Origin: Olavius sp. associated proteobacterium Delta 1
GTDB lineage: Bacteria > Desulfobacterota > Desulfobacteria > Desulfobacterales > JAFDCJ01
Direction of reading: 5' to 3'
DNA: 46,443 nt
NCBI GenBank assembly: GCA_902749685.1
Contig: CACVKW010000939.1
Coordinates: 1 to 46,443, forward strand
The position numbers were made by a program, and so were the translations under genes. This document shows positions 31,454-39,600 of the stretch, in pieces (position 1 is the stretch's first letter; each line of letters begins with the position of its first letter). Below the pieces are notes generated by a model, which saw only the letters and a program-made list of their open reading frames with translations, had not been told where the DNA came from and made no database searches.

Positions 31454-32536
31454 ATGGCATTTATTGAGGTCCAAAACCTGTTCAAGCGCTTTAAGAAGGT
31501 GGTGGCAATTAATCACATCCAGCTGGAAGTGAACAAGGGCGAAATGTTGACGCTGCTCGGGCCCAGCGGCTGCGGAAAAACGACGACCCTGCGCTGCATC
31601 GCCGGCCTGGAGAAGCCGGATGAGGGGGACATCGTTATTGACGGCAAGCCCATGCTTTCACAGGGATTCGTCGAGCCTTCCAAAAGGGGAATTGGCATGG
31701 TGTTCCAGAACTATGCCGTCTGGCCGCATATGAAGGTTTACAATAATATCGTTTATGGCCTGAAAATCCAGAAGATGTCCAGGCAGCAAATGAAAGAAAA
31801 AGCGCAAAGGGTATTGGAACTGGTGGGTTTGGATGGGTTGGAAGACCGATACCCGGCCCAGTTGAGTGGTGGGCAGCAGCAGCGGGTGGCACTGGCGCGG
31901 GCGATTGTGGGAAACCCCAAAGTGCTGCTGTTGGATGAACCGTTGAGCAATCTGGACGCCAAGCTCAGAGAGGAATTGAGATTTGAAATCAAGAGCCTGG
32001 TCAGACGGATGGGCATTACATCGGTCTATGTCACCCACGACCAGGCCGAAGCCATGGTGATCTCGGATCGAATCGCCGTCATGGATTCGGGCAACGTCGT
32101 GCAAGTCGGCACCGCTCACGAAATATATGAAAAGCCCGCCAATAAATTTGTGGCCGATTTCATCGGTACCATGAACTTTATGCCCGCGGAAGTCGTCGAG
32201 GTCCTCCCCGACGCTGCCGGGGTTTACATTCGAACCGATTTTCGCGAAAAGATTCTATGCACAACGTCCGGCAATACGGTCACAGCAGCGGGAGAAGAAG
32301 TGTATGCCTCGATACGACCTGAGGATGTGGAAGTATTTACAGAACCGCCGCAAGCCCGGGAGAATCTCTTCAAAGGCACCATTGCCCACAGGGCGTACCT
32401 GGGTAACTTTCTTTACTTTTTCGTAAGCGTAAATGACACGATGATCAGGGTGCAGGTCCCCCATCACCTGCCGCAAAAAGAAGGCCAGGAACTCTATCTG
32501 TTTCTAAATCCGCAAAAATGTATGATTTTGTCCTGA
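31454..32536 (+). CDS. ABC importer ATPase (FbpC/PotA-like)
   Basis: A 360-residue ATPase. Walker A is GPSGCGKTT, the Q loop lies in GMVFQNYAVWPH, the signature is LSGGQQQR, Walker B is VLLLDEPLSNLD, and the switch His is in YVTHDQAEAM. A C-terminal TOBE/MOI domain (residues 245-360, with SIRPEDVEVF) is typical of the iron, polyamine, maltose and phosphonate importer group. It would power the permease encoded upstream. An AAGGAGA ribosome site lies before the ATG at 31454. Length is normal. Confidence 0.93.
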   Translation: MAFIEVQNLFKRFKKVVAINHIQLEVNKGEMLTLLGPSGCGKTTTLRCIAGLEKPDEGDIVIDGKPMLSQGFVEPSKRGIGMVFQNYAVWPHMKVYNNIVYGLKIQKMSRQQMKEKAQRVLELVGLDGLEDRYPAQLSGGQQQRVALARAIVGNPKVLLLDEPLSNLDAKLREELRFEIKSLVRRMGITSVYVTHDQAEAMVISDRIAVMDSGNVVQVGTAHEIYEKPANKFVADFIGTMNFMPAEVVEVLPDAAGVYIRTDFREKILCTTSGNTVTAAGEEVYASIRPEDVEVFTEPPQARENLFKGTIAHRAYLGNFLYFFVSVNDTMIRVQVPHHLPQKEGQELYLFLNPQKCMILS

Positions 32537-32961
32537 TTAAAAAATTAACCCACCAAGCCGGGCAAAACTTAATCAGCCTGTCAAACCCTCTGATGATATG
32601 ACGACAATGCCTCCTTTTGGAAGGGAAACAGGAAAGGTCCTCGAAGGGGCTGTCCTGCCCGCTCCCTAATTTCTACCTGATGATTGGAATCAAATACCAG
32701 ATCCGGAGATCTTGGCGGTGGGACCGGAAACCGGGTTTTACCGGCTATTGTTATTTTTACTTGACAAAAAAGACGGTGCGGTCTTTACATGCTTGTTGAT
32801 ACCGGAAAAATGGATCGGTAAGTTTCAGCTCAACGATAGACCGATTCGCAGATCGACAGCAAATTGGAAGGATGTTAACAAACCCTACTAGCCAGTCTCG
32901 AAAGGGGGTGAGCAGGCTCAGTACTTAAACCGTAAACCTATAACACAAAAGGAGGAGGGGT
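32537..32961. other. Intergenic 425 bp upstream of the TRAP operon
   Basis: No gene is supported. A possible sigma-70 promoter is TTGACA (32761-32766), then 17 bases, then TTTACA (32784-32789); the -35 is perfect but the -10 is weak. A strong AAAGGAGGAGGGG ribosome site precedes the TRAP binding-protein gene. Confidence 0.35.
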
Positions 32962-34038
32962 ATGATGAAACGTTTTTCGATGTACTTAACTTGCGCTCTG
33001 GTCGCTGTAATTTCTATGGCTTTACTGTTGCCCTGTCAAAGCCAGGCCGGTGATTTTAAAAAGGAATACAAGATGCAAATTAATGTGGGCCCTCAATTTT
33101 ACTGGGGTATGGGGGCTCAAAAATTTGTCGAGCTGGTCAAGGAGCGAACAAGCGGCCAGATCAACATCAAACCATACTGGGGGAGCCAACTGTTGAAAGG
33201 GGCCCAATTGAAATCAGCTCAATTGGTTGCCAACGGCGTCATCGACATGGCAATGGAATCCACTATCAATATATCGCCTGTCATCACCGAAGCCAACATC
33301 TTCTCGCTGCCGTTTTTTATCAATAACTTTGAGAACCTCGACAAAATGGAATACGGCGAAACCGGCAAGGCGATTTTCAAAGCCATGGATGCCAAAGGCC
33401 TTGTGGGGCTGGCCTGGGCTGAAAACGGATTCAGGCAGGTGACCAACAGCAAATTGGCCATCCGCACGCCGGCCGATGTCAAGGGTTTGAGGCTGCGGGT
33501 GGTGGGCAGCCCGATTTTTATCGATACCTTCCGACAGCTTGGTGCCGACCCGGTGAATATGAACTGGGGCGATGCCGTTACCGCTTTCGGGCAAGGGGTG
33601 GTGGACGGCCAGGAAAATCCGGTCGGCGTTCTGGTGCCGGTTAAAATCTGGACGTATCACAAATATGCCACCTTCTGGAACTATCTGGTGGACCCGGTTG
33701 TCTTTTACTGGAACAAGAAGCAATGGAATAAATTTCCGTCCAATATACAGAAAGCAATCAAAGAATCTGCCGAAGAAGCCGCCATCTTTGAAAAAGCCCT
33801 CTGCCGGGCCGGCCTGGACGGAGATAAGTCATTAAACATATTAAAAAATAAATTTAATCATACCATGGAGTTCCCCCAGCCCGTAAAATTCATGGAAAGC
33901 GAAGGCATGACGGTTACCTTTCTGTCGGATAAAGAGCGCCAGGCCTTCATTGACGCTACCAAACCGCTCTATCAAAAATGGGTTCCCAAGATCGGAGAAG
34001 GACTTTATAAACAGGCCCTGTCTGATATGGCAAAATAA
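32962..34038 (+). CDS. dctP: TRAP transporter substrate-binding protein (DctP family)
   Basis: A 358-residue periplasmic binding protein. The signal peptide (residues 1-29) has the core LVAVISMALLLPCQSQA, cleaved before GDF. The TRAP-specific carboxylate-binding region TPADVKGLRLRVVGSPIFID carries the conserved Arg (about residue 173). Other family blocks are AWAENGFRQVTNS, GQGVVDGQENPVG and KYATFWNYLVDPVVFYWN. It captures an organic acid and passes it to the QM membrane unit; family members bind dicarboxylates, keto acids or sugar acids. A terminator-like hairpin follows, which would raise its yield over the membrane genes. Confidence 0.92.
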   Translation: MMKRFSMYLTCALVAVISMALLLPCQSQAGDFKKEYKMQINVGPQFYWGMGAQKFVELVKERTSGQINIKPYWGSQLLKGAQLKSAQLVANGVIDMAMESTINISPVITEANIFSLPFFINNFENLDKMEYGETGKAIFKAMDAKGLVGLAWAENGFRQVTNSKLAIRTPADVKGLRLRVVGSPIFIDTFRQLGADPVNMNWGDAVTAFGQGVVDGQENPVGVLVPVKIWTYHKYATFWNYLVDPVVFYWNKKQWNKFPSNIQKAIKESAEEAAIFEKALCRAGLDGDKSLNILKNKFNHTMEFPQPVKFMESEGMTVTFLSDKERQAFIDATKPLYQKWVPKIGEGLYKQALSDMAK

Positions 34039-34052
34039 CAAGAACTTATCGG

Positions 34053-34097
34053 AAAGCCCCCGGGAATAGACAAGCTGTTGCCCGGGGGCTTTTTTTG
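34053..34097 (+). terminator. Rho-independent terminator between dctP and dctQ
   Basis: AAAGCCCCCGGG (34053-34064) pairs with CCCGGGGGCTTT (34081-34092), an 11-bp GC-rich stem followed by a run of T. It lies within the operon, so partial termination would lower expression of the membrane subunits relative to the binding protein. Confidence 0.85.
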
Positions 34098-34109
34098 AAG
34101 GATAAACCC

Positions 34110-34598
34110 ATGGCTCAAACCAACCAGCGGTTTCGAATCGATCACTTCATCGTTGCCATCCTGTTGTTCACGATGGCATCCATTGCATTTGTCAATATAC
34201 TCAGCCGCTACCTTTTTCACTTTTCATTTGCCGCTACAGAAGAGATTACGATCAATCTTTTCGTGTGGGTCACGGTCATCGGCTCCGGCCTGGCTTTTGA
34301 GCGCGGGGGCCAACTGGGCATGGTCACGCTGTACAATCTATTTTCAAGAAGATTCAAAAAATTCGTGATTCTTTTCAGTGCCGCATTAAGTGCCGTTTTG
34401 TTTCTTCTGGTTGACATATACATGATACAAGCCATCTATCAGGAGCTGACCATTTTCAACGCCACTTCGGCTGCACTGGGGATTCCGGTATGGATTTACT
34501 ATATCGGCGTGCCGATTTTTTCCGTTTTCGTCTTTGCCGGCATTTACCGCGATGCGTCCGTGAAGTTGGGCGGGCTAAAGCGGGAAGGGGGCCGTTAA
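34110..34598 (+). CDS. dctQ: TRAP transporter small permease (DctQ)
   Basis: A 162-residue membrane protein with four helices (about residues 13-35, 45-62, 84-106 and 127-147). These include the family's GSGLAFERGGQLGM block and the basic end KLGGLKREGGR. The ATG at 34110, with GAAGGAT 7 bases upstream, is preferred to an in-frame TTG at 34095 that overlaps the terminator's T run. It ends directly before the large permease start. In TRAP systems the small subunit scaffolds the large one. Confidence 0.9.
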   Translation: MAQTNQRFRIDHFIVAILLFTMASIAFVNILSRYLFHFSFAATEEITINLFVWVTVIGSGLAFERGGQLGMVTLYNLFSRRFKKFVILFSAALSAVLFLLVDIYMIQAIYQELTIFNATSAALGIPVWIYYIGVPIFSVFVFAGIYRDASVKLGGLKREGGR

Positions 34599-35888
34599 TT
34601 GGAAGCGCTGGTGATTTTTCTGACATTTCTGGCGCTGATGGCCCTTGGTGTTCCGATCGGGACCTCGCTGGGCATTGCCGCGGTGGTTACCGTCTATTAC
34701 TTTGACCTCGGCATCGCCATGCTGGGGGTGAATTTTTCCTCCGGGATTGCATCTTTTCCGCTGCTTGCCATTCCGTTTTTCGTTCTGGCGGGAGTTATCC
34801 TTGAAAAGGCCGGTCTGGCCGCAACCATCGCGCATTTTTTTGAACTGCTGGTGGGCAAGGCCGTGGGCGGACTGGCCATGGTGGCAGTGATGACCTGCAT
34901 GTTCTGGGGGGCACTGTCCGGCTCCGGTCCGGCAACCACAGCGGCCGTCGGCCTTATTCTGCTGACACCCATGATTAAACACGGTTATGACAAGCATTTT
35001 GCCGGTGCAACGATTGCCAATGCTTCGGATCTTTCCATCATCATTCCCCCGAGTATTGCGTTCATCATCTACGGCAATATCACCAGTGTTTCGGTCAGCG
35101 CGCTTTTTGTGGCCGGCATTATTCCCGGGTTTTTGACCGGTGCCGGTACGATTCTGGTGGCCTATCTGATTTCGCGAAAGAGAGGCTACCGGGGTCTGGA
35201 AAGAAGAGGTACCCCGAAAGAGATATTAATTGCCTTTAAAGATTCTATCTGGGCCATTCTTGCGCCGGTGATTATCCTGGGCGGTATCTACGCCGGCATA
35301 TTTACACCCACCGAAGCAGCCGTGGTGGCCGTTTTTTACAGTCTGTTTGTGGCGGTTGTCATCTACCGAACTGTGACCTGGCGCGACATGATCAGAATGC
35401 TGGTGGATGCCAGCGTAACCTCTTCGGTCATCATGTTCATTGTGGTCTTTGCCGGTATTTTTACCTGGGCCGCCTCGGTGATCGGGGTCGTTGATCAGGC
35501 AGCCAATTTTGTGATTGCCATATCGCCCAATGCGGCGGTTATGATTATTCTAATTAACCTTCTTTTACTGGGTCTGGGCATGATTCTAGATGCCATCTCA
35601 ATTTCTTATCTTATTATGCCAATTCTCATTCCGGTTCTGGCGGCGTTTAAAATTGATCCGCTGTGGTATGGCGTCATATTTATCTCGGCCCTGGCGATCG
35701 GTCAGGCAACTCCACCGGTGGGCGTCAACCTTTTTACGGCCGCCAATCTGGTTAAGGGCGATCTGGACTCCATCGCCAAGCAGGCGATTGTGTTTGTGAT
35801 CATGGATGTCGTGATATTAATCATACTGTCCCTGTTTCCGATACTGTCTCTTTATTTGCCGGTTTTAGCCGGATTGTATAAACCGTAA
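34599..35888 (+). CDS. dctM: TRAP transporter large permease (DctM)
   Basis: A 429-residue membrane protein with about 12 helices. Family signatures include FSSGIASFPLLAIPFFVLAG, GALSGSGPATTAAVGLILLT, ANASDLSIIIPPSIAFIIYG, GIFTPTEAAVVAVFYSLFVA and GQATPPVGVNLFTAANLVKG. It is a sodium-driven secondary transporter that takes solute from DctP. The start is TTG at 34599, immediately after the stop of DctQ, with AGGGGG in the end of the upstream gene; no other start fits the conserved N terminus. Confidence 0.92.
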   Translation: MEALVIFLTFLALMALGVPIGTSLGIAAVVTVYYFDLGIAMLGVNFSSGIASFPLLAIPFFVLAGVILEKAGLAATIAHFFELLVGKAVGGLAMVAVMTCMFWGALSGSGPATTAAVGLILLTPMIKHGYDKHFAGATIANASDLSIIIPPSIAFIIYGNITSVSVSALFVAGIIPGFLTGAGTILVAYLISRKRGYRGLERRGTPKEILIAFKDSIWAILAPVIILGGIYAGIFTPTEAAVVAVFYSLFVAVVIYRTVTWRDMIRMLVDASVTSSVIMFIVVFAGIFTWAASVIGVVDQAANFVIAISPNAAVMIILINLLLLGLGMILDAISISYLIMPILIPVLAAFKIDPLWYGVIFISALAIGQATPPVGVNLFTAANLVKGDLDSIAKQAIVFVIMDVVILIILSLFPILSLYLPVLAGLYKP

Positions 35889-35919
35889 TGATAATGCTGG
35901 AATTGGAAGGTATAAGAGA

Positions 35920-35950
35920 TCGGCACACGGCACACGGCAGACGGCGCATG
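35920..35950. repeat. Short word-repeat tract CGGCACACGGCACACGGCAG
   Basis: Two to three copies of CGGCACA-type units lie between dctM and the E1 alpha gene. There is no gene. It belongs with the other iterated-word tracts of this window. Confidence 0.4.
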
Positions 35951-36020
35951 ACCAGGACAGAAGGTGAGAGGATTGAAAAGATTGGAAGTTGGATAGAATT
36001 TAATATGTTAGGAGTAATTT

Positions 36021-36989
36021 ATGACCATTTTGGACCAGGAGTACATCGAATACTATCGAACCATGGTCACGATCCGGCAGTTTGAAACAATGGCCGGTGA
36101 GCTTTTTGCTGCTGGCAAGATTCCGGGTTTCATCCATCTGTCCATCGGCCAGGAGGCGTCGGCGGTGGGTGTCTGTTCATGCCTGCGCAAGGATGACTAC
36201 CTGACCACGACCCACCGCGGTCACGGGCATATGATCGCCAAGGGCGCCGACCTGCAAAAGATGGCGGCCGAGTTGTTCGGGAAGAAAACCGGCTACTGCA
36301 AAGGCAAAGGCGGCTCCATGCATATTGCCGATTTTTCGATCGGCATTCTGGGGGCCAACGGAGTGGTGGCCGGTGGGCTGCCGATTATTGCCGGGGCGGG
36401 CTTTTCCATTAAGATGCGCAAAACCGATCAGGTGGCGGTCTGTTTTTTTGGGGACGGGGCCTCCAACCGCGGACCGGTGCATGAGGTCATGAACCTGGCT
36501 TCCATCTGGAAATTGCCCATAATATTTGTAATCGAAAACAACCAGTTTGCTTCGACAACGCCTTTGCAGGATGCCTGTGCGATTGATGACATCTGCATCA
36601 GGGCGGCCGGTTACAATATGCCGGGTGTGGCAGTGGACGGCAACGATCTGCTGCGGGTGCGTCATGCCGCCCTTGAGGCTGTCAATAGCGCACGCCGGGG
36701 CGATGGCCCCACTTTGATCGAGAATAAAACCTATCGCATTAAAGGACATTTTGAGGGCGATCCCCAAAAGTATCGCGCTGAGGAAGAAGTCCTGCGCTGG
36801 CAGGATCAGAAAGATCCGGTCAGTCAATTTGCTGAATTTTTAGCCGGACAAAACGTTCTGACGCCGAAGCTTGATCAGCAGATTAAAGCTGAGGTGGCTG
36901 CCCGGCTGCAGGAGGCCCTGGCCTTTGCAGAAAGCAGTCCTTTCCCGGAACCACATGAGGCGTTGGAGGATTTGTTTGTAAATACCTGA
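36021..36989 (+). CDS. Thiamine-diphosphate-dependent 2-oxoacid/acetoin dehydrogenase E1, alpha subunit
   Basis: A 322-residue E1 alpha. The thiamine diphosphate motif is GDGASNRGPVHEVMNLASIW (GDG...N). Also visible are GKKTGYCKGKGGSMHIADFS, GANGVVAGGLPIIAGAGF and the phosphorylation-loop-like DPQKYRAEEEV. Length and pattern match AcoA/PdhA-type heterodimeric E1 enzymes, which decarboxylate a 2-oxo acid or acetoin and pass the acyl group to lipoate on E2. A TTAGGAGT ribosome site precedes the ATG at 36021. The beta subunit gene is next; no E2 or E3 gene is in the window. The TRAP operon upstream may supply the substrate. Confidence 0.9.
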   Translation: MTILDQEYIEYYRTMVTIRQFETMAGELFAAGKIPGFIHLSIGQEASAVGVCSCLRKDDYLTTTHRGHGHMIAKGADLQKMAAELFGKKTGYCKGKGGSMHIADFSIGILGANGVVAGGLPIIAGAGFSIKMRKTDQVAVCFFGDGASNRGPVHEVMNLASIWKLPIIFVIENNQFASTTPLQDACAIDDICIRAAGYNMPGVAVDGNDLLRVRHAALEAVNSARRGDGPTLIENKTYRIKGHFEGDPQKYRAEEEVLRWQDQKDPVSQFAEFLAGQNVLTPKLDQQIKAEVAARLQEALAFAESSPFPEPHEALEDLFVNT

Positions 36990-37093
36990 ATTTCGATATT
37001 AATGAGCACCATGATTTAGACATCTTAGCATATTAGCGTCCTGGCGTCTTTGCAAGAGAATGTCTTTTAGCACCAGATATAGGAGTTCCAGTT

Positions 37094-38074
37094 ATGCCGG
37101 ATAGCATATTAAGCAGCTCAGCCGCGCTGGCCGAAGGATTGCATGAGGAAATGGCGCGCGACGAAACCATTTGTATCGTGGGTGAAGATCTTGTGGCCCA
37201 TGCCGGGATTTTCGGGCAGTTTAAGGGTCTCCCCGAAAGCTTTCCCGGCCGCATCATCGACACGCCGATTAGCGAATCGGCTATTATCGGCCTGGGGCTT
37301 GGATCGGCCCTGACCGGTTTGCGCCCGGTTGTCGATCTACATTTTTCAGATTTCGTCACCTGCTGCATGGACGAGCTGGTCAACCAGACCGCGAAAATCC
37401 GTTACATGCTGGGGGGGCAGGTCAAGATACCGATGGTCATCTGGTGTCCGGATGGCGCCGGAATACGGGCGGCTGCCCAGCACTCCCAATCACTGGAGGC
37501 CTGGTTTGTCCACACGCCGGGGCTTAAAGTCGTGGTGCCCAGCGAGCCGGCCGATGTCAAAGGCCTCATCAAAACAGCCATTCGCGATGATGATCCGGTC
37601 ATGTTCTTTCAGCACAAAAAGCTGTTTGCCAAGGAAGGGCCGGTGCCCGCGGGTGACGTTACCATCCCGCTGGGTCAGGCTGCCGTCAAGCGGCCGGGCC
37701 GGGACGTGACCCTCATCTGTTACGGTTCCGGCTATTACTTGTGTGAGGAAGCTGCCGGAAAGCTGGAAGGCCTGAAGATCGGGGCTGAAGTCGTTGATTT
37801 AAGGACCCTGAAGCCACTGGACATGCATACGGTTGCCGGGTCGATCAGAAAGACCAACCGGGCGGTGATCGTCCATGAGGCCTGCTTAACCGGCGGGTTT
37901 GGAGCAGAACTGGCCGCCCGCATACAGGAGCAGTTATTCGACGACCTGAAGGCGCCGGTCAAACGGGTTGCAGCCAAAGATGTACCGGTCCCCTTTTCTC
38001 CATCTTTGGAAGATTATGTACTTCCCCAGGTGTCCGATGTGGTTGAGGCTGTCCGGTCCATCGTTAATAGATAA
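37094..38074 (+). CDS. Thiamine-diphosphate-dependent 2-oxoacid/acetoin dehydrogenase E1, beta subunit
   Basis: A 326-residue E1 beta. Blocks seen: VGEDLVAHAGIFGQFKGLPE, RIIDTPISESAIIGLGLGSA, DELVNQTAKIRYMLGGQVKI, GIRAAAQHSQSLEAWFVHTP (with the active-site His), PGLKVVVPSEPADVKGLIK, VVDLRTLKPLDMHTV and HEACLTGGFGAELAARI. These follow AcoB/PdhB. It pairs with the E1 alpha encoded 105 bp upstream. The ATG at 37094 starts directly before the conserved N-terminal region. Substrate preference is not decidable by eye. Confidence 0.9.
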   Translation: MPDSILSSSAALAEGLHEEMARDETICIVGEDLVAHAGIFGQFKGLPESFPGRIIDTPISESAIIGLGLGSALTGLRPVVDLHFSDFVTCCMDELVNQTAKIRYMLGGQVKIPMVIWCPDGAGIRAAAQHSQSLEAWFVHTPGLKVVVPSEPADVKGLIKTAIRDDDPVMFFQHKKLFAKEGPVPAGDVTIPLGQAAVKRPGRDVTLICYGSGYYLCEEAAGKLEGLKIGAEVVDLRTLKPLDMHTVAGSIRKTNRAVIVHEACLTGGFGAELAARIQEQLFDDLKAPVKRVAAKDVPVPFSPSLEDYVLPQVSDVVEAVRSIVNR

Positions 38075-38109
38075 AATTCAATATTAGACTCAGTATCAAA
38101 GGAGATCTC

Positions 38110-39333
38110 ATGCAGCAAAATTGGATGTCGCGCTTTTCGGACAACATCAGGGACTATGACGGATACGCCATCGGTAAGTTATTTAAGCTGCTAAATGACC
38201 CGGCAACGATTTCCCTTGCCGGCGGGCTGCCGTCGCCGGATACGTTTTTAAAGGATGATTTGCAGCGGATTTCACAAAGAAGGCTGCAGGAAGATGCCGA
38301 TACAATCATGCAGTATACTGACATCTCCGGTGAGATGGATTTGATCGAGGCGGTGATTCAATTCTTAAAAGAGGATAACATCAACATATCAAAAGAAAAT
38401 ATCGTCATAACCTCTTCCGGGCAGCAGGGGTTGGATCTGACCGGCCGGCTGTTTTTAAATCCCGCTGATGCCGTCATTCTTGATCGGCCGACCTTTGCCG
38501 GTGCGATCGTCGCCTTTCAAATGCAGCGGCCGATATTTGCCGGGGTTGAAATTGAAGCAGACGGTTCGGATATTGAAGGTTTTGATAAAAAAATTGCGGA
38601 GTTGATCCGCCAAAATATTCCCGTGAAATACATTTATGTCGTGCCGGATTTTCAGAACCCGACCGGAATATCGATGAGCCTGGAAAAACGCGAAGCGCTG
38701 CTGGATCTGAGCTACGAATACGACATTCCGATCGTCGAGGACAGCCCCTACCGCTCGCTGCGATATCATGGAGATAACCTGCCCGCGATTTTTGAATTGG
38801 ATCAAAATCGAAAAGGCGATCACGTGATCGGGGTGTACACCTTTTCCAAACTATTTTGTCCGGGAATGCGGGTCGGTTTTAACATCGGACCGAAGGCCGT
38901 TATCGGGAAGATGGCCAATATTAAACAGGGCAATACCTTAAACAGTCCCAAGTATAATCAGGATATGTGTGCGGCATTTTTGCAGGAAATGGATTGGAAG
39001 ACGCATTTGGAAAACTGCAGATCCTATTATCGGGAAAAACTGGCAATATTCCTGAATACCATGCAAGATTATTTTCCGGAAGAAATGGGCGTCAGCTGGA
39101 CCAAACCGCAAGGCGGTCTTTTCCTGTGGGCGACGGTTCCTGAAGGGATCGATACCCTCGAGTTATTCTACGAAGCCATTAAATTCAAAGTGGCCTTTGT
39201 CCCGGGCGAAGTGTTCTATGGTGAAAATCCGGCAAAAAACCATATGAGAATCAACTTTTCTTACCCTTCAAAAGATCAACTTACCGAAGCAATCAAGCGA
39301 CTGGCAGACTGCATCAAAAAGTATCAGATTTAA
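38110..39333 (+). CDS. PLP-dependent aminotransferase, class I (2-aminoadipate/aromatic type)
   Basis: A 407-residue class I/II aminotransferase. The PLP lysine is in GVYTFSKLFCPGMRVGF, the phosphate and ring contacts in SSGQQGLDLTGRLF and VVPDFQNPTGISMSLEKR, and the carboxylate Arg in MRINFSYPS near the C terminus. The opening ISLAGGLPSPDTF is typical of the LysN/2-aminoadipate and MocR-like group; no helix-turn-helix is fused. It would interconvert an amino acid and its 2-oxo acid, which could feed the E1 enzyme just upstream. A GGAGATC ribosome site precedes the ATG, 36 bp after the E1 beta stop, so the three genes look like one operon. Confidence 0.88.
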   Translation: MQQNWMSRFSDNIRDYDGYAIGKLFKLLNDPATISLAGGLPSPDTFLKDDLQRISQRRLQEDADTIMQYTDISGEMDLIEAVIQFLKEDNINISKENIVITSSGQQGLDLTGRLFLNPADAVILDRPTFAGAIVAFQMQRPIFAGVEIEADGSDIEGFDKKIAELIRQNIPVKYIYVVPDFQNPTGISMSLEKREALLDLSYEYDIPIVEDSPYRSLRYHGDNLPAIFELDQNRKGDHVIGVYTFSKLFCPGMRVGFNIGPKAVIGKMANIKQGNTLNSPKYNQDMCAAFLQEMDWKTHLENCRSYYREKLAIFLNTMQDYFPEEMGVSWTKPQGGLFLWATVPEGIDTLELFYEAIKFKVAFVPGEVFYGENPAKNHMRINFSYPSKDQLTEAIKRLADCIKKYQI

Positions 39334-39369
39334 GGATACCTTGATATTCTTGAGATGGCTTCGAAACGA

Positions 39370-39600
39370 CTAATCGACCTTAATTTTGGTTGCCTTTTTT
39401 CTACTTTTGCCCGACTTCTTATTGTCCAGGGTTTCAATTCTTTCATCCACCAGCGCGCGGATGCCCTTTAAGATCTCAATCCTGGACCGGGTCAGGTGAT
39501 CGACAAATTTGGATTTGCGGCCGAATGACTTTTCGATATCCCGCAGGAAACTGCCCACCGGGCAGAGTACCATTTCTTCTTTATTTTTTATCCGGGCCAT
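39370..39600 (-). CDS. Small basic protein coupled to an ArsA-type ATPase
   Basis: This 76-residue protein is not recognised. It begins MARIKNKEEMVLCPVGSFLR, has a helical centre (KSKFVDHLTRSRIEILKGIR) and ends in a Lys/Arg-rich tail (KKSGKSRKKATKIKVD). There is no signal peptide or membrane segment. An AGGAGA ribosome site precedes the ATG at 39600. The start lies 20 bp inside the 3' end of the ArsA-like gene, so translation is coupled and the two products may act together. Confidence 0.7.
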   Translation of the reverse strand: MARIKNKEEMVLCPVGSFLRDIEKSFGRKSKFVDHLTRSRIEILKGIRALVDERIETLDNKKSGKSRKKATKIKVD

